NCBI GenBank assembly: GCA_040219275.1
Contig: JAVJSU010000001.1
Location: forward strand, 1-16,252
Direction of reading: 5' to 3'
Source: JAVJSU01 sp040219275
GTDB taxonomy: Bacteria > Chloroflexota > Anaerolineae > Aggregatilineales > Phototrophicaceae
Length of the DNA: 16,252 bases
Below are positions 1-6,943 of the stretch, in pieces (the first letter of the stretch is position 1; every line of letters starts with the position of its first letter). The notes under the pieces are model-generated. The model did no database searches. It saw only the letters and a program-made list of their open reading frames with translations, and was not told where the DNA came from. Position numbers and translations under genes: made by a program.

Positions 1-164
1 ACGATTTCAAAGCCTTCAATTGTATATGGAAGTGTACCGATGATCTCTTGCCACTCCAGATGCCAAATATGTAAACCACTATTTTATTCTTTCACATCAC
101 TCTTCACATATTGCTTTTCACATAAAGTGCGGATGAACCACCGAAATGGGGCAAGATCAGTCAT
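1..164 (-). pseudogene. Possible gene fragment with in-frame stop, running off the left edge
   Basis: On the minus strand an ATG at 164-162 opens a 26-codon frame beginning MTDLAPFRWFIRTL and ending at TAA (86-84). The same frame then stays open for about 25 codons to the window edge and includes LHIWHLEWQEIIG and TLPYTIEGFEI. Its tryptophan-rich, protein-like composition suggests one coding frame broken by a nonsense change, or a short gene followed by a fragment. I do not recognise the family. One stop in about 53 codons is only mildly unusual, so this could be chance. The 5' ends of the two opposed frames here cannot both be real, and nothing supports the overlapping plus-strand frame at 40-285. 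Confidence 0.25.
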
Positions 165-357
165 AAAACAATTCAGTTTATATTATGAGTGTCAAGTACC
201 CAATAAAGGTTTTGACAGGATAATTGTAAAAGCAACACAACATATCATGATGACAATGACCGCCTCAGGAAATAATGTAGAGTAGTAATAAGGATGTTAG
301 AATAGTCCTTTCACATTCCGTCTCTCTAAATGAGGTTGAATTAGGGGGGAAGAAGCA

Positions 358-3273
358 ATGTCAGATTATCATGCTGAAAATGAAGAGCGTATGCCAATCG
401 TCGCTCTATGCGCTTCCGCAGGAGGATTAGAAGCCTATCAGACATTTTTTGATGCGATGCCTGCTGAGAGTGGAGTAGCTTTTGTAGTCATTCAGCACCT
501 TGCCCTTCGGCAGGAGAGTATTCTAGGTGATTTGATTAAACGACATACGTTGATTCCAGTTCACGTTATCGTCAACGATATGCGAGTGGATTCAGATAAT
601 ATTTATGTACTGCCCCCCGGTTTTGAGGTCGAAATTGTAAATGGACACTTCCATTTGTCCGAACTTAAACATTTGAATGGCTGGCCCAAAACCATTGATC
701 GTTTTTTGCAATCTCTCGCAGTCGATCGGGGTGAACGTGCCGTAGCCGTCATCTTTTCAGGAGCAGGAACAGATAGTGTGGTAGGCGTAGAGACAATCCA
801 TAAAAACGGTGGATTAGTACTGGTTCAAGATGTAAATACTGCTATACAACCTCACTTGCCGGCGAATGTGATAAATGCCGGCTATGCTCATGCAATCTTG
901 CCACCGGATCATATGCCTGAGGCACTCCTGCGTCACTTTGGCATTTCATTACCCATGACCATCCCGTTTGAAGATTTAACACAAAGTATCTCAGACGAGG
1001 ATATTTTGCGTATTACAACCCGGCTTCAACGCCAAACTGATCGGAACTTTACAGATTACAAAACAAGCACCTTACGTCGCCAAATTGCCCGCCGCATGGG
1101 TATTCATCAATTGCAGACGGTTGATGCTTATTTAGAGTATATGAATACCCATCTCAGCGAATCTACCGCTCTGGGAAAATATTTACTCATCAACGTGACC
1201 GGCTTTTTTCGCGATTCAGAAGCATTTGCATCCCTCAAACTAAATGCGCTCTTACCCTTTTTCAAAGACTTTGATATTGACACAGTATTCCGGGTATGGA
1301 TACCTGGTTGCGCCAGTGGGGAAGAAGCCATTTCTATTGCCATTCTCATTCATGAATGTATGCAGGAGCTTAATATTTTGGGGTTAGAGGTGCGTATTTT
1401 TGCTACTGATCTCAACCGCGATCTCATAAAGCAGGCGCGAAGCGGATTTTATCCCCGAAATACTGAAGATGGAATCAGTCCCGCTCGTTTACAGGCTCAT
1501 TTTGTTGAAGAGAAGGATGGTTATCGTATTCGAAATCATATAAGTCGCATGATTATCTGGTCGGAACATAATCTTGTAGAGAATCCACCGTTCTCTAATT
1601 TGCATCTCATCAGTTGTCGAAATGTCCTTATTTATTTTCAACGCCGTTTACAAGATCGGGTGATGGCACTATTCCAATTCGCGCTCGTTTCTGGCGGATT
1701 ATTATTTCTCGGGACATCAGAAACAATGCCCTATAATCTAAATACCTTTATTGCGATTGATAGCAAGTACAAGATTTATCGTGTTGCAACAGCGGGTAAA
1801 CGCGCCTGGATGAAGCTTGACCATCCTCTTTTTATCAAAGTACCTGAATTTTCGGAGGCTACTATGCCCGAATTACCCTCTTTCACCGGACGAGATCGGG
1901 AGGATCATGAGATGGAGATCATCAAGCGCATGTTGATGGATCATTACAGGAGTACTTGCGCTATTGTTGATGAGCATTATCGGGTGAAATATACATATGG
2001 TGAAATTGATCGTTATCTGGGCACCGTTCCGGGGAGGGATGGTCAGCATAACGTTTTAGAGCGGGCAAGACCGGGCTTAGATGTCGAATTAACCATTGCA
2101 TTGCATCAGGTTTTCGAAACAAATGAAGAAACTACGCGTGAAAGAGTGTGGGTAAAAACCAACGGTCATGAGCGTATCATCAATCTTATTGTTAGACCCA
2201 TTGAGGAGAATTTGGATCAAGGCAAGCAGGTACTCATCATATTCGAACTCGCCCTCAAAGGGGAGCATTTAAAAACGGGTATTGCTAACTCTAGTAATAA
2301 TGATGAAGCGCCACCACCCCAGTTCCGGGAAGAATTACAACAGACCCAGAAGGCTCTGAAAAATGTAACTCAGGCATTGCAAGCCAAGAGTGAAGAATTG
2401 ACATCTTCCATGGAAGAGATTCGCTCAGCAAATGAGGAGGTACAAACAACTAACGAAGAACTACGTACCTCTAAAGAAGAGCTAGAGTCGATGAATGAAG
2501 AACTTAACACTCTCAATACCCAGTTAACAGATCAAAATTATGAACTCACGCGTGCCAATAATACACTTCATAATTTCCTGCAATCTTCCGAGATCGGTAT
2601 GATCTTTCTGGACAAAGACCTCGGCGTGCGCGAATATACGTTCGCCGTAACTGATCTCTTTGGATTGCGTCCCGGCGATACCGGTCGCCCCTTAATTGAA
2701 ATTGCGAGTAAATTGAACTACGCTCAGCTTATCGCAGATGCACAGAGTGTCCTGAACACACTCATTAATGTAGAGCGAGAGGTAGAAGCACTTAACGGAC
2801 GCTGGTATAGTCTCGCGATTCGACCTTACCGCACGACGAATAACGTCATAGACGGATTAGTCCTTACTTTCTCTGATATTACCTCACAGAAAAATACAAT
2901 AGCGCAGGTAGAACTACACGCCCGTTATGTTAGACAGGTCGTTGAGACTATAGACAACATTTTGATTGAACTGGACAGTGGATTACGGGTCGTAGAAGCG
3001 AATCAACTATTTTACGACAAATTTCTGGTTAATCCGGAAATAACCAAAGGGCAATTGCTCTATGAATTGGGTAATGGCCAGTGGGATATTCCAGAGCTAC
3101 GCCACTTACTGACAGAAGTTATCCCTGCGCAAACTGTTGTGCACAACTTTGCGGTGACACATAATTTTCCGAATCTTGGACTACGAACAATGCGGCTAAA
3201 TGCCCGCCAAATCAGCGAGCTAGATCGGATTTTGTTAGTGATTACGGATGTTTCTAAAATTGATGAACCATAG
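358..3273 (+). CDS. CheB-CheR fusion with PAS domains (chemotaxis-type methylesterase/methyltransferase sensor)
   Basis: The protein has 971 residues. Residues 12-190 are a CheB methylesterase domain with the triad S20 (in CASAGG), H47 (in VIQHL) and D139 (in SGAGTD). Residues 213-480 are a CheR methyltransferase: NVTGFFRD at 279-286, the S-adenosylmethionine loop PGCASGEEA at 316-324, and LISCRNVLIYF at 417-427. A PAS-like domain (about 525-635) follows. Next come a long Glu-rich coiled coil (about 655-740, with NEELxT repeats) and two further PAS domains (about 735-850 and 855-968). In the family such proteins couple glutamate methylation and demethylation to sensing, and many continue into a histidine kinase. 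This one ends in PAS with no kinase. It has no CheB receiver domain, so control is probably through the PAS domains. No CheA, CheW or receptor gene is nearby. The start is supported by the purine-rich site AGGGGGGA at 343-350. The gene converges with the P450 gene. Confidence 0.93.
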   Translation: MSDYHAENEERMPIVALCASAGGLEAYQTFFDAMPAESGVAFVVIQHLALRQESILGDLIKRHTLIPVHVIVNDMRVDSDNIYVLPPGFEVEIVNGHFHLSELKHLNGWPKTIDRFLQSLAVDRGERAVAVIFSGAGTDSVVGVETIHKNGGLVLVQDVNTAIQPHLPANVINAGYAHAILPPDHMPEALLRHFGISLPMTIPFEDLTQSISDEDILRITTRLQRQTDRNFTDYKTSTLRRQIARRMGIHQLQTVDAYLEYMNTHLSESTALGKYLLINVTGFFRDSEAFASLKLNALLPFFKDFDIDTVFRVWIPGCASGEEAISIAILIHECMQELNILGLEVRIFATDLNRDLIKQARSGFYPRNTEDGISPARLQAHFVEEKDGYRIRNHISRMIIWSEHNLVENPPFSNLHLISCRNVLIYFQRRLQDRVMALFQFALVSGGLLFLGTSETMPYNLNTFIAIDSKYKIYRVATAGKRAWMKLDHPLFIKVPEFSEATMPELPSFTGRDREDHEMEIIKRMLMDHYRSTCAIVDEHYRVKYTYGEIDRYLGTVPGRDGQHNVLERARPGLDVELTIALHQVFETNEETTRERVWVKTNGHERIINLIVRPIEENLDQGKQVLIIFELALKGEHLKTGIANSSNNDEAPPPQFREELQQTQKALKNVTQALQAKSEELTSSMEEIRSANEEVQTTNEELRTSKEELESMNEELNTLNTQLTDQNYELTRANNTLHNFLQSSEIGMIFLDKDLGVREYTFAVTDLFGLRPGDTGRPLIEIASKLNYAQLIADAQSVLNTLINVEREVEALNGRWYSLAIRPYRTTNNVIDGLVLTFSDITSQKNTIAQVELHARYVRQVVETIDNILIELDSGLRVVEANQLFYDKFLVNPEITKGQLLYELGNGQWDIPELRHLLTEVIPAQTVVHNFAVTHNFPNLGLRTMRLNARQISELDRILLVITDVSKIDEP

Positions 3274-3292
3274 AAAAATTTTATTGGGACGG

Positions 3293-3311
3293 CTTTCGCT
3301 ATGATCGAAAG
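3293..3311. terminator. Weak hairpin between convergent genes
   Basis: CTTTCG (3293-3298) and CGAAAG (3306-3311) form a 6-bp stem with a 7-nt loop, 20 nt after the CheB-CheR stop codon. There is no T-run, so termination is only a possibility. The rest of 3312-3442 shows nothing recognisable. Confidence 0.22.
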
Positions 3312-3442
3312 TCTTCACTAAAGAAAACCAGTTGACCCCGTAAATTATCTTCGTGATTTAATTAACACATATACCATGTACCACCTGTGAAATTAGCCGG
3401 GATACATCCGTCGCTACGAAAAAGAAATGGACGTGTGCACCC

Positions 3443-4687
3443 TTAAAATTGAACCTGTACATTACGCATAACAAAATGACTACGCGGTAATGCGGGCAAG
3501 CTGGTGTAATCCAGTGAGAGATCTTGCGACGGCACTTCATAACGAATACGTCGTGTTAAAAATAATGCCGCGGATTTCATCAGTTCAACCGCTATTGTCT
3601 CGCCGGGACAACGATGTGTGGTGAATGGATCGCCGCCGCCCTGCGGAATAAACCCGAACAGATCTTCATCCCAATTCAGGAAGCGTTCCGGGTGAAATTG
3701 GTCGGGTGAAACCCATGTCTCTGCATCATGATTTGTTCCGTACAAGTCTAGCACGGCTCGTGTTCCCTTATGAAAAGGGCAACCTTTATATTCGAAATCT
3801 TGCCGTACCCGTGCAACCACTGCGGGAAAGAAAGGATAAAAACGGCGCACTTCCTGCACAAAACTACTTAAATAATTGGAGTCATCTAACTGTGCGTGTG
3901 TTTCAGGATGTGCATGGAGTGCATGAGCAGTAAACGTAATAAAAACCGAGACTGCTACAACAGGACGCAGGATGTTGAGCAATTCAACAGCGGCGACCTG
4001 TCTATCCAGCAATTCACCCTGAAGATCACGATGGAAGGCAATCACTGCGGCAGGACTTTCCTGAGAAATATTTTCCTTATGAGCACGAATACGGTCAATA
4101 TAGTCCCCTGCCCATCTTTCTGCCCGTTTACGCGCCAGACGTGCGCCAAAATGCTTGATGCTTACTGAACCAGCATCACCGAACAGCGCGGTGAGTTCTT
4201 TTGTATGCTTTTCCACATCTGATTGTTCCAGAGGCAAGCCAACCCAGCGGAAAATTGCCTGACACAACATTTCCCGCAACTCATCATAGAGAATCACTTC
4301 GTCGCGTTTTTCCCACTTATAAGCGTAATCACACCAGTATTCTTCTACAATCGTCTTGAGTGTATCGACTCTTGCAGGTGTCATCATGAGCATAAACATC
4401 TGTTTGCGGTGTCTATGCTCATCATCATCTAGTCCCTGCACGCCACTTGTTCCAATCAGTGTATGTTGAATAGCTGAAGGCATAGCATTTTCACGAACGA
4501 AGTGCTCAGAATCATAAAATATATGCGCGGCATCGCGCCCGATTAAGAAAATGGTGTCCTGTAACATCACGCGTGCTTTAAACAAAGACGTGTTGAGTTT
4601 TTTAGAATTTTGAGAGATGAAGCGATAGGGATTATTCAAAAAAGAAAGTGTACTGTCGAACCCGCGTTTCTGAGGAATTTGAGACAT
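3443..4687 (-). CDS. Cytochrome P450, CYP152-type fatty-acid peroxygenase
   Basis: The 414-residue soluble P450 aligns end to end, by memory, with the CYP152 family (B. subtilis BSbeta/YbdT, CYP152 SPalpha, OleT). The heme ligand is C360 in HRCPGE, preceded by IPQGGGDPF. The CYP152 signature LRPVVAVS places R241-P242 at the distal carboxylate-binding site, replacing the usual acid-alcohol pair. The K-helix motif is EVRR (279-282), and YGTNHD and PERF are present. Enzymes of this family use H2O2 directly, without a reductase, to hydroxylate fatty acids at the alpha or beta carbon. The residue matching BSbeta Gln85/OleT His85 is Q84 (in VQGLD), which favours hydroxylation over decarboxylation to terminal alkenes. 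No redox-partner gene is nearby, as expected. A possible ribosome site (AAAAAAGGA, 4701-4709) lies 13 nt before the ATG. Confidence 0.93.
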   Translation of the reverse strand: MSQIPQKRGFDSTLSFLNNPYRFISQNSKKLNTSLFKARVMLQDTIFLIGRDAAHIFYDSEHFVRENAMPSAIQHTLIGTSGVQGLDDDEHRHRKQMFMLMMTPARVDTLKTIVEEYWCDYAYKWEKRDEVILYDELREMLCQAIFRWVGLPLEQSDVEKHTKELTALFGDAGSVSIKHFGARLARKRAERWAGDYIDRIRAHKENISQESPAAVIAFHRDLQGELLDRQVAAVELLNILRPVVAVSVFITFTAHALHAHPETHAQLDDSNYLSSFVQEVRRFYPFFPAVVARVRQDFEYKGCPFHKGTRAVLDLYGTNHDAETWVSPDQFHPERFLNWDEDLFGFIPQGGGDPFTTHRCPGETIAVELMKSAALFLTRRIRYEVPSQDLSLDYTSLPALPRSHFVMRNVQVQF

Positions 4688-4998
4688 AAAAATAAACCAA
4701 TCCTTTTTTCATTAACTGCGTCAACAGGAATCTTTCAACACTGTCCGTTACCCGAATCATAACCGTATCAGAGTGAATAAGGATGAGCCACCTGATGCAA
4801 CTCTTCACGGCACTAAAGTATTAAAGAACTTGATAGTGAGATGCAACCATCGCTTGGTGACTGTAGCTTGTTCATGTCAGATTATCCTAGTTTCATATCC
4901 TCCATTTAGCTGGAGATAAACCGTCGGCTTAGGTGATGTTTGGAGATCGCTAACGTACTAAGATATGGAAAATCGATGCTATTTATGAGGAGTAACCG
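4688..4998. other. Divergent intergenic region, P450 / HMA-like gene
   Basis: These 311 bp hold the start signals of both flanking genes. A small imperfect hairpin (CTCCA 4900-4904 with TGGAG 4911-4915) lies about 85 bp before the HMA-like gene. No coding frame with a ribosome site, RNA gene or repeat was seen. Confidence 0.5.
4710..4738 (-). promoter_or_regulatory. Candidate sigma70-like promoter for the P450 gene
   Basis: On the minus strand TTGAAA (4738-4733) is followed, after exactly 17 nt, by TTAATG (4715-4710). Transcription would start at about 4703, giving a very short leader before the ATG at 4687 that would cut into the ribosome site. The -10 match is poor, so this is tentative. 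Confidence 0.28.
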
Positions 4999-5208
4999 AT
5001 GCAGAGTAAATCATTTCATATCTATCAAGTGCATAGTCAAGAAGAAGTTGACCATATAACTGATGCTCTGAACCGGATTCCGGGTGTCAAAAGTACTACA
5101 GGTGATTTTGAAACGAAGATTTTTGCCATCCAATGGTCAGACCCAGCCGAATGGAAAGACATTGAAAATGCCATTGTCGAACTGGATTACACACCAGAAA
5201 CCCATTAA
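4999..5208 (+). CDS. Small HMA-fold-like protein lacking metal-binding cysteines
   Basis: The 69-residue protein shows the beta-alpha-beta-beta-alpha-beta pattern of heavy-metal-associated (HMA) domains: a first strand (FHIYQV), a helix ending ALNRIPGVKS, a strand pair (GDFETKIFAIQW), a second helix (DIENAIVEL) and the terminal DYTPE, which resembles the usual GYxP end. The metal-binding CxxC that normally precedes helix 1 is absent, and there is no cysteine in the protein. It may be a divergent HMA-like fold used for something other than metal transfer; I cannot assign a function. The ribosome site GAGGAG (4987-4992) is well placed. It could share a transcript with the small acidic ORF 67 bp downstream, before the terminator at 5414. 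Confidence 0.72.
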   Translation: MQSKSFHIYQVHSQEEVDHITDALNRIPGVKSTTGDFETKIFAIQWSDPAEWKDIENAIVELDYTPETH

Positions 5209-5275
5209 GAACAACTAGATAGATAGGTAATGATACCACCGGTTCGGAAAAGCACGCGTGAAGAGCAGGATTTAT

Positions 5276-5407
5276 ATGATACAAATGCTGACCAGTCAGA
5301 GTTTGCTCAAAGATAAAAATGACGATTACAAACCAGATGAAAAACCATGTCAGGCTGAAGGTGATCGTGAAACCGAAGAGCATGATCTAAAGGACGAGGC
5401 TGGATAA
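5276..5407 (+). CDS. Small acidic, hydrophilic protein (43 aa), unknown
   Basis: ATG at 5276 opens a 43-codon frame ending at TAA 5405-5407. An AGGA (5267-5270) lies 5 nt upstream. After a short start (MIQMLTSQSLL) the rest is almost entirely charged and polar: KDKNDDYKPDEKPC, then GDRETEEHDLKDEAG. This looks like an intrinsically disordered acidic peptide and not random translation. A strong hairpin terminator begins 7 nt after the stop, which supports this as the end of a transcript starting at the HMA-like gene. Internal starts (ATG at 5285) are possible. I do not recognise a family. Confidence 0.45.
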   Translation: MIQMLTSQSLLKDKNDDYKPDEKPCQAEGDRETEEHDLKDEAG

Positions 5408-5413
5408 TGAGTA

Positions 5414-5460
5414 AAGTTCACCAAAAACCCCGTTTGGGCTACGGGGGTTTTGGTGAACTT
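5414..5460. terminator. Strong bidirectional intrinsic terminator
   Basis: Two 20-nt arms (5414-5433 and 5441-5460) pair with a single mismatch around a 7-nt loop (TTGGGCT). The core is CCCCGT/ACGGGG. The plus-strand core is followed by GTTTT and the minus-strand core by a five-T run. It closes the 4999-5407 transcription unit and would also block transcription coming from the right. Confidence 0.8.
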
Positions 5461-5883
5461 ATAGATTAGCCTTTGCATGGAGTGCAACGTATTCTGGGTA
5501 TCAACAATCCACCCATACTATAGTCGAATACGAGAACTTTCGCATTAGACTTTCGGTTCATATTTCCTGAACTTTCGACCCTAAATCACATAGCCAATAA
5601 TCCGAACGATAAGGGTTATCTGGCAAAGGACACATTGGTCAGAAGACCTATATATAACTGACGCTTTGGTTAATTAAGAGTCCTTCCCCAAGCCGATTAC
5701 TGACTTCTCTAAAAAGGCTACACTTATTCAAATTTCCATAATTCGTGACTGCCTCCACACAAAAAAGGAATAGGTGTTTCACGCATAGATAGATTATGGA
5801 TTTTTCTGTTGAACCATTGCAAGCGGTACTTACTGCTCATGCCTATCAAAAACACTTGCATATAAATTGGAGACTAAGAGTAG
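5461..5883. other. Intergenic region upstream of the stand-alone cheB
   Basis: The 423 bp contain, apart from the doubtful 31-aa frame, three copies of ACTTTCG in the same orientation (5536-5542, 5549-5555, 5571-5577). They are spaced 13 and 22 nt apart, and two of them extend to GAACTTTCG. They could be a regulator's sites but lie over 300 bp from the cheB start. A 31-codon frame at 5796-5891 overlaps the cheB start and has no ribosome site. Nothing else was recognised. Confidence 0.35.
5466..5561 (-). CDS. Possible 31-aa ORF ending beside the terminator
   Basis: On the minus strand ATG (5561-5559) opens 31 codons ending at TAA (5468-5466), only 5 nt from the bidirectional terminator. The product contains KVLVFDYSMGGLL and a CTPCKG tail. 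An AGGA lies 3 nt upstream, which is too close for a good ribosome site. It could be a small gene that uses the terminator in the minus direction, or chance. No family is recognised. Confidence 0.18.
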   Translation of the reverse strand: MNRKSNAKVLVFDYSMGGLLIPRIRCTPCKG

Positions 5884-6888
5884 ATGGTTAAACAAGATAT
5901 TATTGTTATGGGTGCTTCTGCCGGTGGGGTAGAGGCGCTTATGGAAATTGTGCGTTGCTTACCGGAGAATATGCCCGCCGCGATTTTTATTGTGTTACAT
6001 TTGGCGCGGCAAGGTACGAGTGAGTTGCCCCAAATTCTATCTCATGTCGGTAGCTTAAAAGCATTTTTCCCACAATCCAATCAACCTATTGAGCATGGTC
6101 AGATTTATATTGCCCCAAACGATCATCATTTGCTGGTGCACGAGGGATATGTTTCCCTCACTACTGGTCCCCGAGAAAATGGTTTTCGTCCCAGTATAGA
6201 TCCGCTATTCCGTACTGCCGCTAAGGCTTATGGACAACGCGTGGTGAGTGTCGTTTTAACCGGTCTATTGGATAACGGAAGTGCAGGTGCAGTCGCTGTA
6301 AAAGCGAGTGGCGGTAAAGTCATTGTCCAAGACCCTAAAGAAGCGATGTTTTCCTCTATGCCAGAGAGTGTAATGCACGTTGTTGATGTCGATTACATTC
6401 TACCTCTTGCGAAAATTCCTGCGATGCTAGTCACTCTGGCGACACATGAAGTCCCGGAAAAGGATCAAAGTAACCTTAAAGTAGGGAATACTATAGGCGA
6501 AAAACCCGATAATGCTGAAACTGGTGCGAGTGATAATATCTATCAAAATGATGAAGGCAACATGACTGATTTAATCTGCCCTGAATGTGGTGGTGTTTTA
6601 GTCGAATTCAAGGGCGGCAAGGATGGACAACTTGTCGCGTTTGAATGTCGTGTTGGTCATCGCTACTCCTTACAGTCAATGATGTTGCATCATTCTGAAG
6701 CAACGGAAGCGGCATTATGGGCGGCTGTCCGCGCCCTTGAAGAAAGGAATTCTCTCTGTAAACGAATGGTAGAGCATGTCAGTGAATGGAGCGATCAAAC
6801 CATGAAACAAAAATACGAGGCTAAAGCTCGTGAAGCCAATGAACATGCTGATGTAATCCGCCAAATTCTATTAAATACAGCCTCTTAG
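5884..6888 (+). CDS. Stand-alone CheB-type protein-glutamate methylesterase with C-terminal zinc-ribbon-like region
   Basis: The protein has 334 residues. Residues 4-185 are a CheB catalytic domain with S12 (in GASAGG), H39 (in VLHLA) and D130 (in LTGLLDNGSAG), so the hydrolase triad is intact. There is no N-terminal receiver domain, so it is not controlled by phosphorylation in the way classical CheB is. A polar linker (about 190-225) leads to a possible zinc ribbon, CPECGG...CRVGHRYS. A helical region with EATEAALWAAVRALEER follows, as in orphan CheB proteins of environmental bacteria. The family's reaction is hydrolysis of glutamyl methyl esters on receptors; the substrate here is unknown. 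GGAG (5869-5872) lies 11 nt before the ATG. The gene converges with the histidine kinase gene, 42 bp apart. Confidence 0.92.
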   Translation: MVKQDIIVMGASAGGVEALMEIVRCLPENMPAAIFIVLHLARQGTSELPQILSHVGSLKAFFPQSNQPIEHGQIYIAPNDHHLLVHEGYVSLTTGPRENGFRPSIDPLFRTAAKAYGQRVVSVVLTGLLDNGSAGAVAVKASGGKVIVQDPKEAMFSSMPESVMHVVDVDYILPLAKIPAMLVTLATHEVPEKDQSNLKVGNTIGEKPDNAETGASDNIYQNDEGNMTDLICPECGGVLVEFKGGKDGQLVAFECRVGHRYSLQSMMLHHSEATEAALWAAVRALEERNSLCKRMVEHVSEWSDQTMKQKYEAKAREANEHADVIRQILLNTAS

Positions 6889-6922
6889 TTGTAAGTCGTC
6901 AAAACGAGTCGGACACTTTAGT

Positions 6923-6943
6923 GTTGGAAATCAGAGTTCCAAC
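6923..6943. terminator. Hairpin between convergent cheB and kinase genes
   Basis: GTTGGAA (6923-6929) and TTCCAAC (6937-6943) form a perfect 7-bp stem with a 7-nt loop that includes the stop codon of the kinase gene. No T-run follows on either strand. It may still act as a shared transcription stop in this 42-bp convergent gap. Confidence 0.3.

Noticed and set aside
212..217. TTGACA as the -35 box of the CheB-CheR gene
   Set aside because: No acceptable -10 element lies 16-18 nt downstream.
40..285. Plus-strand 81-codon frame before the CheB-CheR gene
   Set aside because: No ribosome site, Cys/Phe-rich odd composition and no recognisable family; the opposite strand looks more protein-like.
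5536..5577. Three ACTTTCG repeats as CRISPR or iterons
   Set aside because: Only 7 nt long with unequal spacing; no cas or replication gene. Kept only as a note in the intergenic entry.
5796..5891. 31-codon frame overlapping the start of the stand-alone cheB, as a possible leader peptide
   Set aside because: No ribosome site and no regulatory codon run; overlap with the cheB start is likely incidental.
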